DNA of 41,411 nucleotides from positions 1 through 41,411 of the forward strand of contig JAHECD010000029.1 of the NCBI GenBank assembly GCA_024641945.1, read 5' to 3'. Every line of letters begins with the position of its first letter. Positions within the stretch are counted from its first letter, which is position 1. Source of the stretch: Rubrivivax sp. GTDB taxonomy: Bacteria > Pseudomonadota > Gammaproteobacteria > Burkholderiales > Burkholderiaceae_C. A model generated the notes under the pieces. It made no database searches and was not told where the DNA came from. It worked only from the letters and a program-made list of their open reading frames with translations. Both the position numbers and the translations under genes were made by a program. Below, piece after piece: positions 27,061 to 35,734 of this stretch.

Positions 27061-30000
27061 TCAAGTGGCGGCGCGGCGCACGCTCGGCGGCTGCAGGACC
27101 ACACGCGCCACCACCTCGTCGCCACGCTGCTCCAGCGCGAGCGTGGCCGTGCGTCGGGGCAGCAGCGCACGCACGAGGCCGAGCCCGTGCATGCCGGACG
27201 CGACCTTGGTGACGTCGAATCCCTCGGCCAGGCGGCCCCCGTTGGCGATCTCGATCGCGACCTCGGTCGCGCCGGCGCGCAGGCGGCAACTCACCGCGCT
27301 GCCGCCGCCGTGCTTGACGGCATTCGTCAGCAGTTCGTTCACCGTCAGCGCAACCGGGATCGATTCGATCTCGGGCAGCTGCCAGGCGCCGGGCGCCTCG
27401 CCTTCTACGGACACATCGATCGCGTGCCCGAACGTGCGTTGCACCGAGCCGGCAATGGCGGACAGCACCCCCGCGAGCTCGAGCGGCCCGCCCGCGCCGA
27501 CCTGCAGCCCGTAAACCTGGGCGATCGCCTGGACCTGGCCCACGGCCTCGTTCAGCACCGTTCGCACCTCGGGGCGCCGCGCGGCCGTCTGCTGCAACAG
27601 GCCGGCGACCCCCTGAAGGTTGTTCTTGATGCGGTGGTGGACCTCCTTCACCAGCATCTCGCGCTGCACGATGGCAGCGTCGAATCGGGCCTGCTCCGCC
27701 GCCCGCTGTTCGGTGACGTCGCTCGCCACCAGCAACACCTGGCCGGCGTCGGCCCGGGCCCCCTCGCCGCTCGCGACGTGGACGAACCGGGTGTCCCAGC
27801 GCCGCGTGGCCTGTCCCGGGCCACCCGGGCGCGAGATCTCGCGCCGCACGCCGTCGGCCGAATCGCGCGCCAAGGCCAGGCTGGCCGTCAATGCGGCCGC
27901 CTCGTCGGCATCGTCGAAGCAGGCCGCCGGCCCGCACCCGACGAGCTGGTCGATCGAACGGCCAAAGAAGGCGGCGGCCATCTGATTGATCTGCAGCACC
28001 TGCTGCGTGCCCGCGTCGAACAGCGCGATCGCCAGCGGCGCGGTTTCGATGACGCGCTGCAGCGAGGTCTGTGCGCGCGAGATGCGCACCTCGGCCTGGC
28101 GCCGGGCCTCGATGTCCAGCAACGCGAACGTGACCTGACGCCCGACGGCCGAGTCGCGCATCGTGGCCACGGCGTTGCCCACGACCCAGAACTCGCGTCC
28201 GTCACGGCCGCGCAGACGGCACTCGAAGGTTTCGGCCTGGCCATCCGCCAGGCGTTCGAGCCAGTCGGTGCGGCGCAGCGGATGGCCCGGCTCGCTGGTC
28301 GCGACGGTGCCGATCGGCTCGCCGGCAAAGTCGGTCAGCTCGCCGGCGAACATGCGCCGGGCCGACCGGTTCATCCACTCGATGCCGCGGTCGCCCACGG
28401 TGACGATGCCCACGAGCACGGAATCGAGCACGGCCCGTGTGCGGCCCGCCAACAACTGCAGCGATTCGCGCGCGCGCTGGCGTTCGTCAACGTCGACGAA
28501 CGAGCAGATCACGTCGGACTCGGCGGCCTCGGGATCCACCGAACGCATCGCCACCTGCACCCAGCGAAGGGCGCCGTCGCGCCGCCGCAGCCGCCGCTCA
28601 CCGGCATAGCGGCCATGCGCGGCCAGGGCGCGCCGTGCGTCGTTTTCAAAAGCCTGAGCGGCCGTGCGGTCCTCGTACAGGCCGGTCGAGTCGAGCCCGA
28701 CGAGTTCGGCCGGGGCGAAGCCGGTCAGCTCCGACATGGCCTGGTTGGCGCGCTCGATGTGGCGCCCGCGCAGCCAGCAGATGCCCACTTCCGACAGGCT
28801 GAACATCAGGTCACGCTCGCGCAGCAGGCGCTCGAGGTCGGACTGCTGGTGCTTCAAGTTGGAGATATCGGTCAGCACCGCCACCGCCTCGGCACCTGCA
28901 TGTGCCGGCTCGGCGCGCCGGACCGACAGCGAATACCAGACGGGGGTGTCGTGCGGCGTCCCTCCATACAGCTCGACGTCGCACGGGCGGCCGGCCGCGA
29001 GTGCAGCACCGGCCTCGCCCACGGCCACGCTTGCCGCGCCGCGGTGGCGAAAGAGATCCTCGAACGGCGCACCCGCCACCGCGCCGGGGGCAAAGCCCAG
29101 CATGCGTTCGAAGCGGCGGTTGCAGCGCACCAGGTGGCCGTCGCGCAGATAGGCGATGCCCGCCGGCGAGCCGTCGAGGATCGTCGTCAGTTCGCGCAGC
29201 AGTTCGTCGCTGCGGCGCTGTGCCAGTTCCTGCTCCGTCACATCGAGCGTGACGACCGACAGCGCCCGCTGGCCCGCCCCCAGTTCGGCCGGTTCGACCC
29301 GCGTGTGCAGCCAGCGCAGGCCGAGGTCGGGATGGCGCACGGCGTAGCGCACTTCGGCGTACTCGCCCGACCGCAGCGCGCGCTGCAGCTTTTCATAGTC
29401 GGCGCGCGACGACGGCTCCACCAGGTCGCGGTTGATCGATTGCAGCGCCGCCGACGCGGCCGGTGTCGACGGCACCGCGCCGGGCACGGGCGGCCGCATC
29501 GGCGAGCGCCGCCAACCGTGCGCACTGTCGAAGGTGGCCACGCCGATGCCGGCCGCGCTCATCAGCGCACCGACCTCGAGCTGGGCGAGGTCGCGTTCTT
29601 CCTCGGCGCTGCGGTCCTCCACCACCGCCATGTAGCGGCGCTGGCCGTCGGCCGTATTGAAACTGCGCACCCGCGCCGAAAGGCGGCGTGTCCGGCCTTC
29701 GGGCAACGTGACCTCGGCCTGCGTGCGAAGTACGACGACGCCGGCCGCCAGATCGGGCGCCGGGCCATCGGCCTGCCAGCCGAGCAGTTCGTGCAGGCCA
29801 GGGTCGGCCTCGGGCAGCGCCACCGGCACGCTGCCGACAAGCGCCTCGAATGCCGGGTTCGAACGCACGATGAGCCCGGTGTCGTCGAACACGAGCATGC
29901 CGATGGGGCTCAAGTCGAACCACTGCGAGAGCTCGTCGATCGAACGTTCGGCCTGGGCGCGCGCCTGCTGCTCGGCCGTGGTGTCCTGCATCACCGAAAG

Positions 30001-30351
30001 AACGAGCCGACGCCCGTCGGTGGCCGTCACGGCCTGCCCCGCGAGCTTGAACCAGCGCTCGCGGCCGGACGCATCGACCAGGCGCCGGGCACACACCACC
30101 GGCGCGTGGTCCGCCAGCAACTGCGGCATCAGCGTCGCCCGCTCGGCAAGACGCAAGAGGCGGTCCTCGTCGGGCTGGAAGTCGATCGGGTCGCGGCCGA
30201 TCAGCGCGTCGCGTGGCCGTCCGCAGAACTCGGCAAACGCTTCATTGACGTCGACCAGCAGGCCGTCGGCATCTTGCAGCGTGGCGGGAAAGGGCGATGC
30301 CCAGACCAGCCGGGCGACATCGCCCGCCGCCAGCGGGATCGGGGCGACCAC
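27061..30351 (-). CDS. Cytosolic multi-PAS histidine kinase (HisKA_2 type)
   Basis: This is a protein of about 1096 aa without membrane segments. I count about seven PAS-type domains, with starts near residues 15, 135, 260, 385, 505, 630 and 755. Typical pieces are MLVFDDTGLIVRSNPAFEAL, GIAYLRDGHLVRCNRRFERM and GIVTVGDRGIEWMNRSARRM. The kinase core follows: the HisKA_2 box EVHHRIKNNLQGVAGLL near 890 with its phospho-accepting His, then a HATPase with LTVNELLTNAVKHGG and GMHGLGLVRALLPR. I chose the GTG at 30351 because GGAGGG lies seven bases upstream and it begins 20 bases after the HDOD gene stop. Longer in-frame starts would overlap that gene. The likely output is the ANTAR regulator just downstream. 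Multiple PAS domains suggest redox, oxygen or small-ligand sensing, but no cofactor residue can be assigned. Confidence 0.88.
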   Translation of the reverse strand: MVAPIPLAAGDVARLVWASPFPATLQDADGLLVDVNEAFAEFCGRPRDALIGRDPIDFQPDEDRLLRLAERATLMPQLLADHAPVVCARRLVDASGRERWFKLAGQAVTATDGRRLVLSVMQDTTAEQQARAQAERSIDELSQWFDLSPIGMLVFDDTGLIVRSNPAFEALVGSVPVALPEADPGLHELLGWQADGPAPDLAAGVVVLRTQAEVTLPEGRTRRLSARVRSFNTADGQRRYMAVVEDRSAEEERDLAQLEVGALMSAAGIGVATFDSAHGWRRSPMRPPVPGAVPSTPAASAALQSINRDLVEPSSRADYEKLQRALRSGEYAEVRYAVRHPDLGLRWLHTRVEPAELGAGQRALSVVTLDVTEQELAQRRSDELLRELTTILDGSPAGIAYLRDGHLVRCNRRFERMLGFAPGAVAGAPFEDLFRHRGAASVAVGEAGAALAAGRPCDVELYGGTPHDTPVWYSLSVRRAEPAHAGAEAVAVLTDISNLKHQQSDLERLLRERDLMFSLSEVGICWLRGRHIERANQAMSELTGFAPAELVGLDSTGLYEDRTAAQAFENDARRALAAHGRYAGERRLRRRDGALRWVQVAMRSVDPEAAESDVICSFVDVDERQRARESLQLLAGRTRAVLDSVLVGIVTVGDRGIEWMNRSARRMFAGELTDFAGEPIGTVATSEPGHPLRRTDWLERLADGQAETFECRLRGRDGREFWVVGNAVATMRDSAVGRQVTFALLDIEARRQAEVRISRAQTSLQRVIETAPLAIALFDAGTQQVLQINQMAAAFFGRSIDQLVGCGPAACFDDADEAAALTASLALARDSADGVRREISRPGGPGQATRRWDTRFVHVASGEGARADAGQVLLVASDVTEQRAAEQARFDAAIVQREMLVKEVHHRIKNNLQGVAGLLQQTAARRPEVRTVLNEAVGQVQAIAQVYGLQVGAGGPLELAGVLSAIAGSVQRTFGHAIDVSVEGEAPGAWQLPEIESIPVALTVNELLTNAVKHGGGSAVSCRLRAGATEVAIEIANGGRLAEGFDVTKVASGMHGLGLVRALLPRRTATLALEQRGDEVVARVVLQPPSVRRAAT

Positions 30352-30371
30352 CGCCGGTCCCTCCACCCCGG

Positions 30372-31571
30372 TCAATCGAACTGACGCGCGTTGGACAGCG
30401 CCACCAGCAGTGCGCGGTTGACTTCGTCCGGCGTGATCATCACGCGTTCGCAGGTCTCGCGAATGTCGAAGACCGACGAATCCTCGAGCGCGCGCACCAG
30501 CGCCAGATGCCCCGAGTAGGGCCCCTCGCCGACCAGCGACTGGCGCACCCGCTCGGGCACGGGCACGTTCTTCATCAGCTCGTCGAACGGCTGGCGCATC
30601 AGCTTGTCGAGCAGCGAGAAGACACCGCAGATGAACATCTCGCCGCGCATCTCGTCGTCGCCCATGCTGCGCGCGAGCTCTTCCATGATGAGCCCGCGCC
30701 GCGCTGCCACGTGCATCACCGGGCGAAGCGTGGTGTCCTTGCTGCCGGACGCAAGCAGCAACGCAAGCCAGCGCTTCAGGCGCTGGTAACCGAGCAGCAT
30801 CAATGCATGTTTGAACGACGTGACCTCGACCCGCAGCCCGAAGGCGGCCGAGTTGATGTAGCGCAGCAGCCGGAAGGCCAGCGTCGGGTCGGCGGTGAGC
30901 ACATGCTCCATGCGCTCGGCCGGTTCCTCCCGGTCGACGCGGTTCATCAGCTCGACGATGCCGCGCAGGTCGGGCGGCATGGTGCCGCGCAGCGTGGGCT
31001 TGACTTCGTCGTCCACGGGCCAACCGATCACGCCGACCGCGCCGCGCGTGAATGCGGCCTCGAGCTCGTCCGCGGTGCGCACGCCCGCGCTCACGGTGGT
31101 GATGGTGCGCGTGGGCGTCTGCGGGCCGGCCGGCGTGGTGCGGCGGTCATCGGCAAAGTCGACGATGGCGTGGCGGAAGCAGGGCAGCAGGTCGCGCGGC
31201 AATTCGGCCAGCGGGCGCCCGGTGATCGCCAACGAATGTCCCGCCGCATGCAGGGCACGGACCGCGTCGGCCCGTACCGGATCACCCGCCATGAAGGCCG
31301 GAACCTCGACCAGCACATGCGACAGCGCCGATGCGGCGAGCACGCCGTCGAGCAGCGCCTCGCTGGTGAAATTCAGAAAGACAGAAGGCGCGACGACGCC
31401 TTCGGCCGCAGGGAACAGATCGCCCAGCGCGGCGATCAGGCCGACGGGGTCCGGCAGGACGTCGGGGCGACCCTGAAAGACGGTCAGTCGGGTAGAGATG
31501 ACCGCGCGTTGTTTGTCGATCACCGGGCAATAGCCGATGAGAACCTGGCCGAGAACCGGATGTGATTGCAT
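30372..31571 (-). CDS. EAL-like/HDOD signalling protein (YuxH family), EAL part degenerate
   Basis: This is a 399-aa protein in two halves. Residues 1-190 look like an EAL fold, but the catalytic EAL motif is missing: the N-terminus reads VLIGYCPVIDKQRAVIST where active enzymes have ExL, and the later metal-binding signatures are absent. It may bind c-di-GMP or only interact with proteins. Residues 195-399 are an HDOD domain (VLTADPTLAFRLLRYINSAA, SFKHALMLLGYQRLKRWLAL, FICGVFSLLDKLMRQP). The gene starts 39 bases after flgL, with a weak hairpin (31575-31601) in the gap, and ends 20 bases before the PAS kinase. Its place at the end of the flagellar operon suggests a motility or chemotaxis-related signalling role, which is inference. 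Confidence 0.85.
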   Translation of the reverse strand: MQSHPVLGQVLIGYCPVIDKQRAVISTRLTVFQGRPDVLPDPVGLIAALGDLFPAAEGVVAPSVFLNFTSEALLDGVLAASALSHVLVEVPAFMAGDPVRADAVRALHAAGHSLAITGRPLAELPRDLLPCFRHAIVDFADDRRTTPAGPQTPTRTITTVSAGVRTADELEAAFTRGAVGVIGWPVDDEVKPTLRGTMPPDLRGIVELMNRVDREEPAERMEHVLTADPTLAFRLLRYINSAAFGLRVEVTSFKHALMLLGYQRLKRWLALLLASGSKDTTLRPVMHVAARRGLIMEELARSMGDDEMRGEMFICGVFSLLDKLMRQPFDELMKNVPVPERVRQSLVGEGPYSGHLALVRALEDSSVFDIRETCERVMITPDEVNRALLVALSNARQFD

Positions 31572-31610
31572 GCGTGGCGCTGCCTGGAAAGCGCTGCGCC
31601 AGGGCGGGCG

Positions 31611-32810
31611 TCAGCCGATGTATTGGAACAATGAAAGCTTCTGCACCATCGAATACGCTTTCAATGCTGCATCGTAGCTGGTTTGGCGGGCCGAAAAGTC
31701 CGACACCGCCTGCACCATGTCGATGTCCTCGGCCGCGGAACGCTCGCTTTGCGCCAGCAGCTTGCCCTGCGCGATGCGCCCTTCGACCCCGTCGGTACGG
31801 TTGAGCACCTCGCCGAGCCGGGCGCGCTCGGCAATGAGCGTCGAGGCGGACGAGTCGATGTCGCGCAACGCGGCCTGCACCGTCTGCGTCACCTCGGCGG
31901 CGGCCCGACCGGGTGTCTGCAGATCGTTGGCCAGCCGGTCGAGTGCGTCGAAGACCGAGAGGTCGCGCGCCGACGGCGTGGCGTCGAAGCGGTCGCCGTC
32001 GCCCGGCTTGCCGTTGACGGTGATCGCCATGCCGTCGAACTCGAAGGCCTGGCCCGCGACATAGGGCACGTCGGTCACCGGTGAAGTGACGCCGGCGCGC
32101 AGCAGGTCGAAGGTCGTGTTGCCGGCGCCGTCGACGTGGAAGACAAGGCTGTAGTCGTCGCCGGTGATCACCGACGGCTCGACGACACGACCGGCATTCA
32201 CCCAAGCGCCGCCGGAGTTGCCCGGCGCCGCCGCGGTGACAAAGACACCATTGCCCGAGCTGGCACGCAGGAACGCGGCGTTGCCGTCGGCGGTCAGCGG
32301 CAGCGGCTCGCCCGATGCCGCCATATTGACGCCTTCGGTGCCGCGGAACTGGACCCCGCCCGGCGCATCGACAAAGGGGGATTCGGCGGAGCCCTGGCCC
32401 CCGAAGAGATAGCCACCGGCACCGTCGCCGCGGTTGGCCACCTGGAGCAGCTGGTTGCGCAGGCTGCGCACGGCATTCGCGAGGCTCTTGCGCTGGTTGT
32501 CGTCGAATGACGCGTTGCCGGCCTGCACGGTGAGCTCGCGTGCGGATTGCAGCAATTCGCCGGCATCGCCCAGCGCCGACTCGGCGAGCACCGTGGCATT
32601 GCGGCTGGCTTCCAGGCCCCGCTGGCTGGCATCGGCACGCGCGACGCTGGCGAGCGCACGCTCGGCGCGCGCTGCGGCGGTGGGGTCGTCGCTGGCTCGC
32701 GACATTTTCTTGCCGCTCGTGAGCTTGGCCTGCGCCTCGTTCAACGCCTGCTGGCGTTGCTGCAGCGTCGCGATCGAGCGATCGGAGGAATTGGCGGTGG
32801 TCACTCTCAT
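31611..32810 (-). CDS. flgL: Flagellar hook-filament junction protein 2 (FlgL, HAP3)
   Basis: FlgL forms, with FlgK, the junction between hook and filament and is exported by the flagellar type III system without a cleaved signal. The protein is 399 aa, longer than the roughly 317 aa of enteric FlgL. The N-terminus is typical of the flagellin superfamily: RVTTANSSDRSIATLQQRQQ, then ASDDPTAAARA and the helical D0/D1 region. The C-terminal helix contains DIDMVQAVSDFSARQTSYDA and ALKAYSMVQKLSLFQYI. The ATG overlaps the flgK stop as ATGA. The extra length lies in the variable central domain (about 140-290), which is usually surface exposed. Confidence 0.95.
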   Translation of the reverse strand: MRVTTANSSDRSIATLQQRQQALNEAQAKLTSGKKMSRASDDPTAAARAERALASVARADASQRGLEASRNATVLAESALGDAGELLQSARELTVQAGNASFDDNQRKSLANAVRSLRNQLLQVANRGDGAGGYLFGGQGSAESPFVDAPGGVQFRGTEGVNMAASGEPLPLTADGNAAFLRASSGNGVFVTAAAPGNSGGAWVNAGRVVEPSVITGDDYSLVFHVDGAGNTTFDLLRAGVTSPVTDVPYVAGQAFEFDGMAITVNGKPGDGDRFDATPSARDLSVFDALDRLANDLQTPGRAAAEVTQTVQAALRDIDSSASTLIAERARLGEVLNRTDGVEGRIAQGKLLAQSERSAAEDIDMVQAVSDFSARQTSYDAALKAYSMVQKLSLFQYIG

Positions 32811-34780
32811 GCTTTGGCGATCCCGAGAACGGTGTCGAAGATGGACTGCGCGACCTGCAGCACCTTGGCCGCTGCCTGGTAGCTCTGCTGGAACGACAGC
32901 AGCCGCGCCGCTTCCTCGTCCAGGTTCACGCCGGAGCCCGCCGATCGCGCCAGTTCGGCCTGGTTCGTGACGGCCTGCGAAATCGTCGACGCGGTATCGG
33001 CGCCCTGCACCCGCACGCCCACGCGGGCGATGGTCGAAGCGTAGGCATCGGTCACGGTCTGCCCGCCACCGACCGTGCCCGTGCTCAGCACCGACCGGCC
33101 CACGAGCGCCTTGTCGCGCAATGCCACCATCGCCAGGGCATTGCCGTTGTTGCTGGCCGGAAACGCGGTCTTGACGACACTGAAGGCATCGCCGTTGTTG
33201 GGCACGCCGTTGAGTTGAAGCTCGACGCCGTTGATCGTGATCGGCGCGCCGGCGGTCCAGGTCGCGGTGCCGCTGCCGACAAGGGCATTCGTCGTGCGCT
33301 GGCGCAGCTCCCAGGTGTAGTCGCCCGTGGACGACGTGAACGTGAGGTTGGCCGTGAGCTCGGGGTCGATCGTGCCGCTCACCACGGCGAGCGTCGCGAC
33401 GGACGCCGTGCCGGTATTCGCCGGCGAGGCGCTCGCGGTCACCGGCGACGCGGCGGCGATGCCGCGCAGATCGTCGAGCACCCGCCGCATGTCCTGCGCG
33501 GCGCGGCTCACGGGTTGCAGCAGGAAGCGTTCGGTGGCGGCCGGGGGCGGCGCGCCGAGGTCGAGCGTGAAGCCGTCGACGGTATCGCCGTCCGCGACCG
33601 TGCGCACCAGGCCGTCGCTGCGGCGGGTGAGTTGCCAGGCGCCGGCCGCACCACCGGGGTCGGCGCGCAGGTCGTACTCGCTGGCCATGAGCTGCGTGGC
33701 ATCGGTCACCGTCATCGTGACCGACGAGACAAAGCTGCCTCCCGCGTCGCGCGCGTTGGCGTCGTTCGGAATGGCCAGCGGCGCGCCCACGGCAAACATC
33801 GGTGCACCGCTGCCTGGCGGGTCACGCAGGTCGAGGCCGAACGACTGCTGCGCATTCACCGCGCCAGCCAGCGCCGCGGCCATCTGCCCGAGTTGCGCAC
33901 CGGCCTCGACGAGGTCCTCGTTCTGGAAGCGCAGCAGACCGGCGATCGAGCCGCCCGCGAGGGTCCGCGCCTGCAGCGTGCGGTCGAAGCCGGAATCGTT
34001 GATCGCCAACGCCGAGCGCGACGGATCCTCGGGGTCCGGCACCAGCGACAACGGCGACGCCTGGTTGCTCAGCACGAGGCGCTGGCCGCCGGCGATGAAG
34101 ACACCGAGCGTGCCATCGTCGGCGGGCACGGTGGTCACCTGGAGGTAGCTGCTGATCTGCGAGACGAGGCGGTCGCGTTCGTCGAGCAGGTCGTTGGCCG
34201 GCTGGCCCAGGCCCTTGAGCGCGGCGATGCGCTGGTTGACCTGCGCCAGGTCGGACGTGAGGCCGTTGACGGCCGTGACCGAGCTCTTCAGGTTCTCGGT
34301 CGTCGTGGCCTGGATCGCGTCGAGCTGGCTCCCGGCAGCCGCAAAGCGGCCCGCCGCTTCGGCGGCCCGTGCCAGCACCACCTGGCGCGTGGCGTCGTCG
34401 GCGGGGTGGCTGGCGAGGTCGACCATCGAATTCAGGAACTGCCCGGCGGCGTAACCCACGCCGGTCTCGCCGGTGGGGAAAACATTCTCGAGTTCGCGCA
34501 GCGACTCCAGGCGCGCGCTGTCCATGCTGGACACCGAGCGCGCGGTGGCGGCTTCGCGCGTCAGGAAGTCGCTGTGCGCACGCACGACGGTCTGCACGTC
34601 CACGCCCTTGCCGAAGAACCCGGCGCCGGTGAACTGACCTTCGGAGGTCGCAAGCTCCGCGGTCTGGCGCGAATAGCCTTCGACGCCGGCATTGGCGATG
34701 TTGTGACCGGTGGTCTGCAAGGCGGCGTAATTGGCCACCATCGCGCGCATGCCGATCGACATCAGGGCGGATCCGCTCAT
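32807..34780 (-). CDS. flgK: Flagellar hook-filament junction protein 1 (FlgK, HAP1)
   Basis: FlgK caps the hook and joins it to the filament via FlgL. The protein is 657 aa, about 100 longer than enteric FlgK, with the surplus in the central Thr/Ala-rich domain (about 400-560). N-terminal FlgK motifs are clear: LMSIGMRAMVANYAALQTTG, HNIANAGVEGYSRQ and GFFGKGVDVQTVVRAHSDFL. The C-terminus has SGVNLDEEAARLLSFQQSYQ, AAKVLQVAQSIFDTVLG. I chose the ATG at 34780, with GAGGA nine bases upstream. An upstream in-frame extension has no family similarity and overlaps flgJ. The stop overlaps the flgL start by three bases. Confidence 0.95.
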   Translation of the reverse strand: MSGSALMSIGMRAMVANYAALQTTGHNIANAGVEGYSRQTAELATSEGQFTGAGFFGKGVDVQTVVRAHSDFLTREAATARSVSSMDSARLESLRELENVFPTGETGVGYAAGQFLNSMVDLASHPADDATRQVVLARAAEAAGRFAAAGSQLDAIQATTTENLKSSVTAVNGLTSDLAQVNQRIAALKGLGQPANDLLDERDRLVSQISSYLQVTTVPADDGTLGVFIAGGQRLVLSNQASPLSLVPDPEDPSRSALAINDSGFDRTLQARTLAGGSIAGLLRFQNEDLVEAGAQLGQMAAALAGAVNAQQSFGLDLRDPPGSGAPMFAVGAPLAIPNDANARDAGGSFVSSVTMTVTDATQLMASEYDLRADPGGAAGAWQLTRRSDGLVRTVADGDTVDGFTLDLGAPPPAATERFLLQPVSRAAQDMRRVLDDLRGIAAASPVTASASPANTGTASVATLAVVSGTIDPELTANLTFTSSTGDYTWELRQRTTNALVGSGTATWTAGAPITINGVELQLNGVPNNGDAFSVVKTAFPASNNGNALAMVALRDKALVGRSVLSTGTVGGGQTVTDAYASTIARVGVRVQGADTASTISQAVTNQAELARSAGSGVNLDEEAARLLSFQQSYQAAAKVLQVAQSIFDTVLGIAKA

Positions 34781-34818
34781 CGTCGTGGTCCTCAGTCCGG
34801 AATTCGGTGGCTCGCCCG

Positions 34819-35688
34819 TCAGCCGAGCGAGCGCTGCAGCCGCAGCGTGGTGTTGATCACACGCGACAGCTTGTCGGCGTAGGCCGGGTCGGTGGCGTAG
34901 CCGGCGCGCTGCAGGCCCTGCGCGAAGCCGCTCGCGCTGCCGCCCTGCGCCACCACGCCAGCGTAGCGCGGGCTGTTCTTGATGAGGCGTGCATAGTCCG
35001 CAAACGACTCGGCATAACTGCCGTAGGCGCGGAAACGTGCCGTGACCTTCTGCGCCTTGCCATCGACATATTCGGTGGTGGTCACCTCGGCCACCGGCCC
35101 ACGCCAACCGGCGCCGGCCTTGATGCCGAACAGGTTGTGCGACGTGCTGCCGTCGGGCTGGAGGATTTCCTTGCGGCCCCAGCCCGTTTCGAGCGCGGCC
35201 TGCGAGATCATGAACTCGGCCGGGATCCCCGTCTTGTCGGCGGCCTCCTGCGCCGCCTGCGTGTGGGCCTGCACGAAGGCCGCGGCGGACGCCTGCGGCA
35301 AACGCACCTCGGCGGTCGGGTCGCCCGCCGCCTTCAGCGGCGCGGTCGTCGGGTTGGCGCGGTCGGTGCTCGGGATCGGGCCGGGGTTCAGGCCCATCTG
35401 GCGCTCGAGCTGGCGCGCGATCATGTCCGACAGCCCGCCCGGCAACCCGCTCATCTTGGTCGCGAACTGCGTGTCGAGCATGTCCGTGCCGAGCTGCGTG
35501 CCTTCGTTCTCGAGCAGGCCGGACGACAGCGTCGCCGCGCGCATGCTCTTCATCAGCTCCTGCATGAAGAGCGTCTCGAAGGCCTTGGCGGCTTCGCGCG
35601 CCGCACCCTTCGGGTCGGTCGCGGCGCGTGTGCGCAAAGAGTCCAGCGAGCGGACGTCGGCGGCCAGGGCGTTGGTCGAATTCATCAT
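34819..35688 (-). CDS. flgJ: Flagellar rod assembly protein / muramidase FlgJ
   Basis: FlgJ is a 289-aa two-domain protein of the periplasmic rod. Residues 30-95 form the rod-binding/capping domain (AAKAFETLFMQELMKSMRAA, GTQLGTDMLDTQFA). Residues about 130-289 form the glucosaminidase (muramidase) domain that opens the peptidoglycan for the rod, with the catalytic Glu167 in ISQAALETGWGRKE and the later YGSYAESFADYARLI. Both domains are complete, as in beta- and gamma-proteobacteria. Two adjacent ATGs at 35688 and 35685 are possible starts. It sits between flgI and flgK, the standard order. Confidence 0.95.
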   Translation of the reverse strand: MMNSTNALAADVRSLDSLRTRAATDPKGAAREAAKAFETLFMQELMKSMRAATLSSGLLENEGTQLGTDMLDTQFATKMSGLPGGLSDMIARQLERQMGLNPGPIPSTDRANPTTAPLKAAGDPTAEVRLPQASAAAFVQAHTQAAQEAADKTGIPAEFMISQAALETGWGRKEILQPDGSTSHNLFGIKAGAGWRGPVAEVTTTEYVDGKAQKVTARFRAYGSYAESFADYARLIKNSPRYAGVVAQGGSASGFAQGLQRAGYATDPAYADKLSRVINTTLRLQRSLG

Positions 35689-35734
35689 GTCCGCCCGCCT
35701 GGGCGATGCGACCGGCCGTTCGCGGAAAGGGTCC

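Noticed and set aside
25876..30384. Plus-strand open frame of 1502 codons
   Set aside because: It is out of frame with the histidine kinase at its start and antisense to the PAS kinase after that. The composition is typical of a shadow frame.
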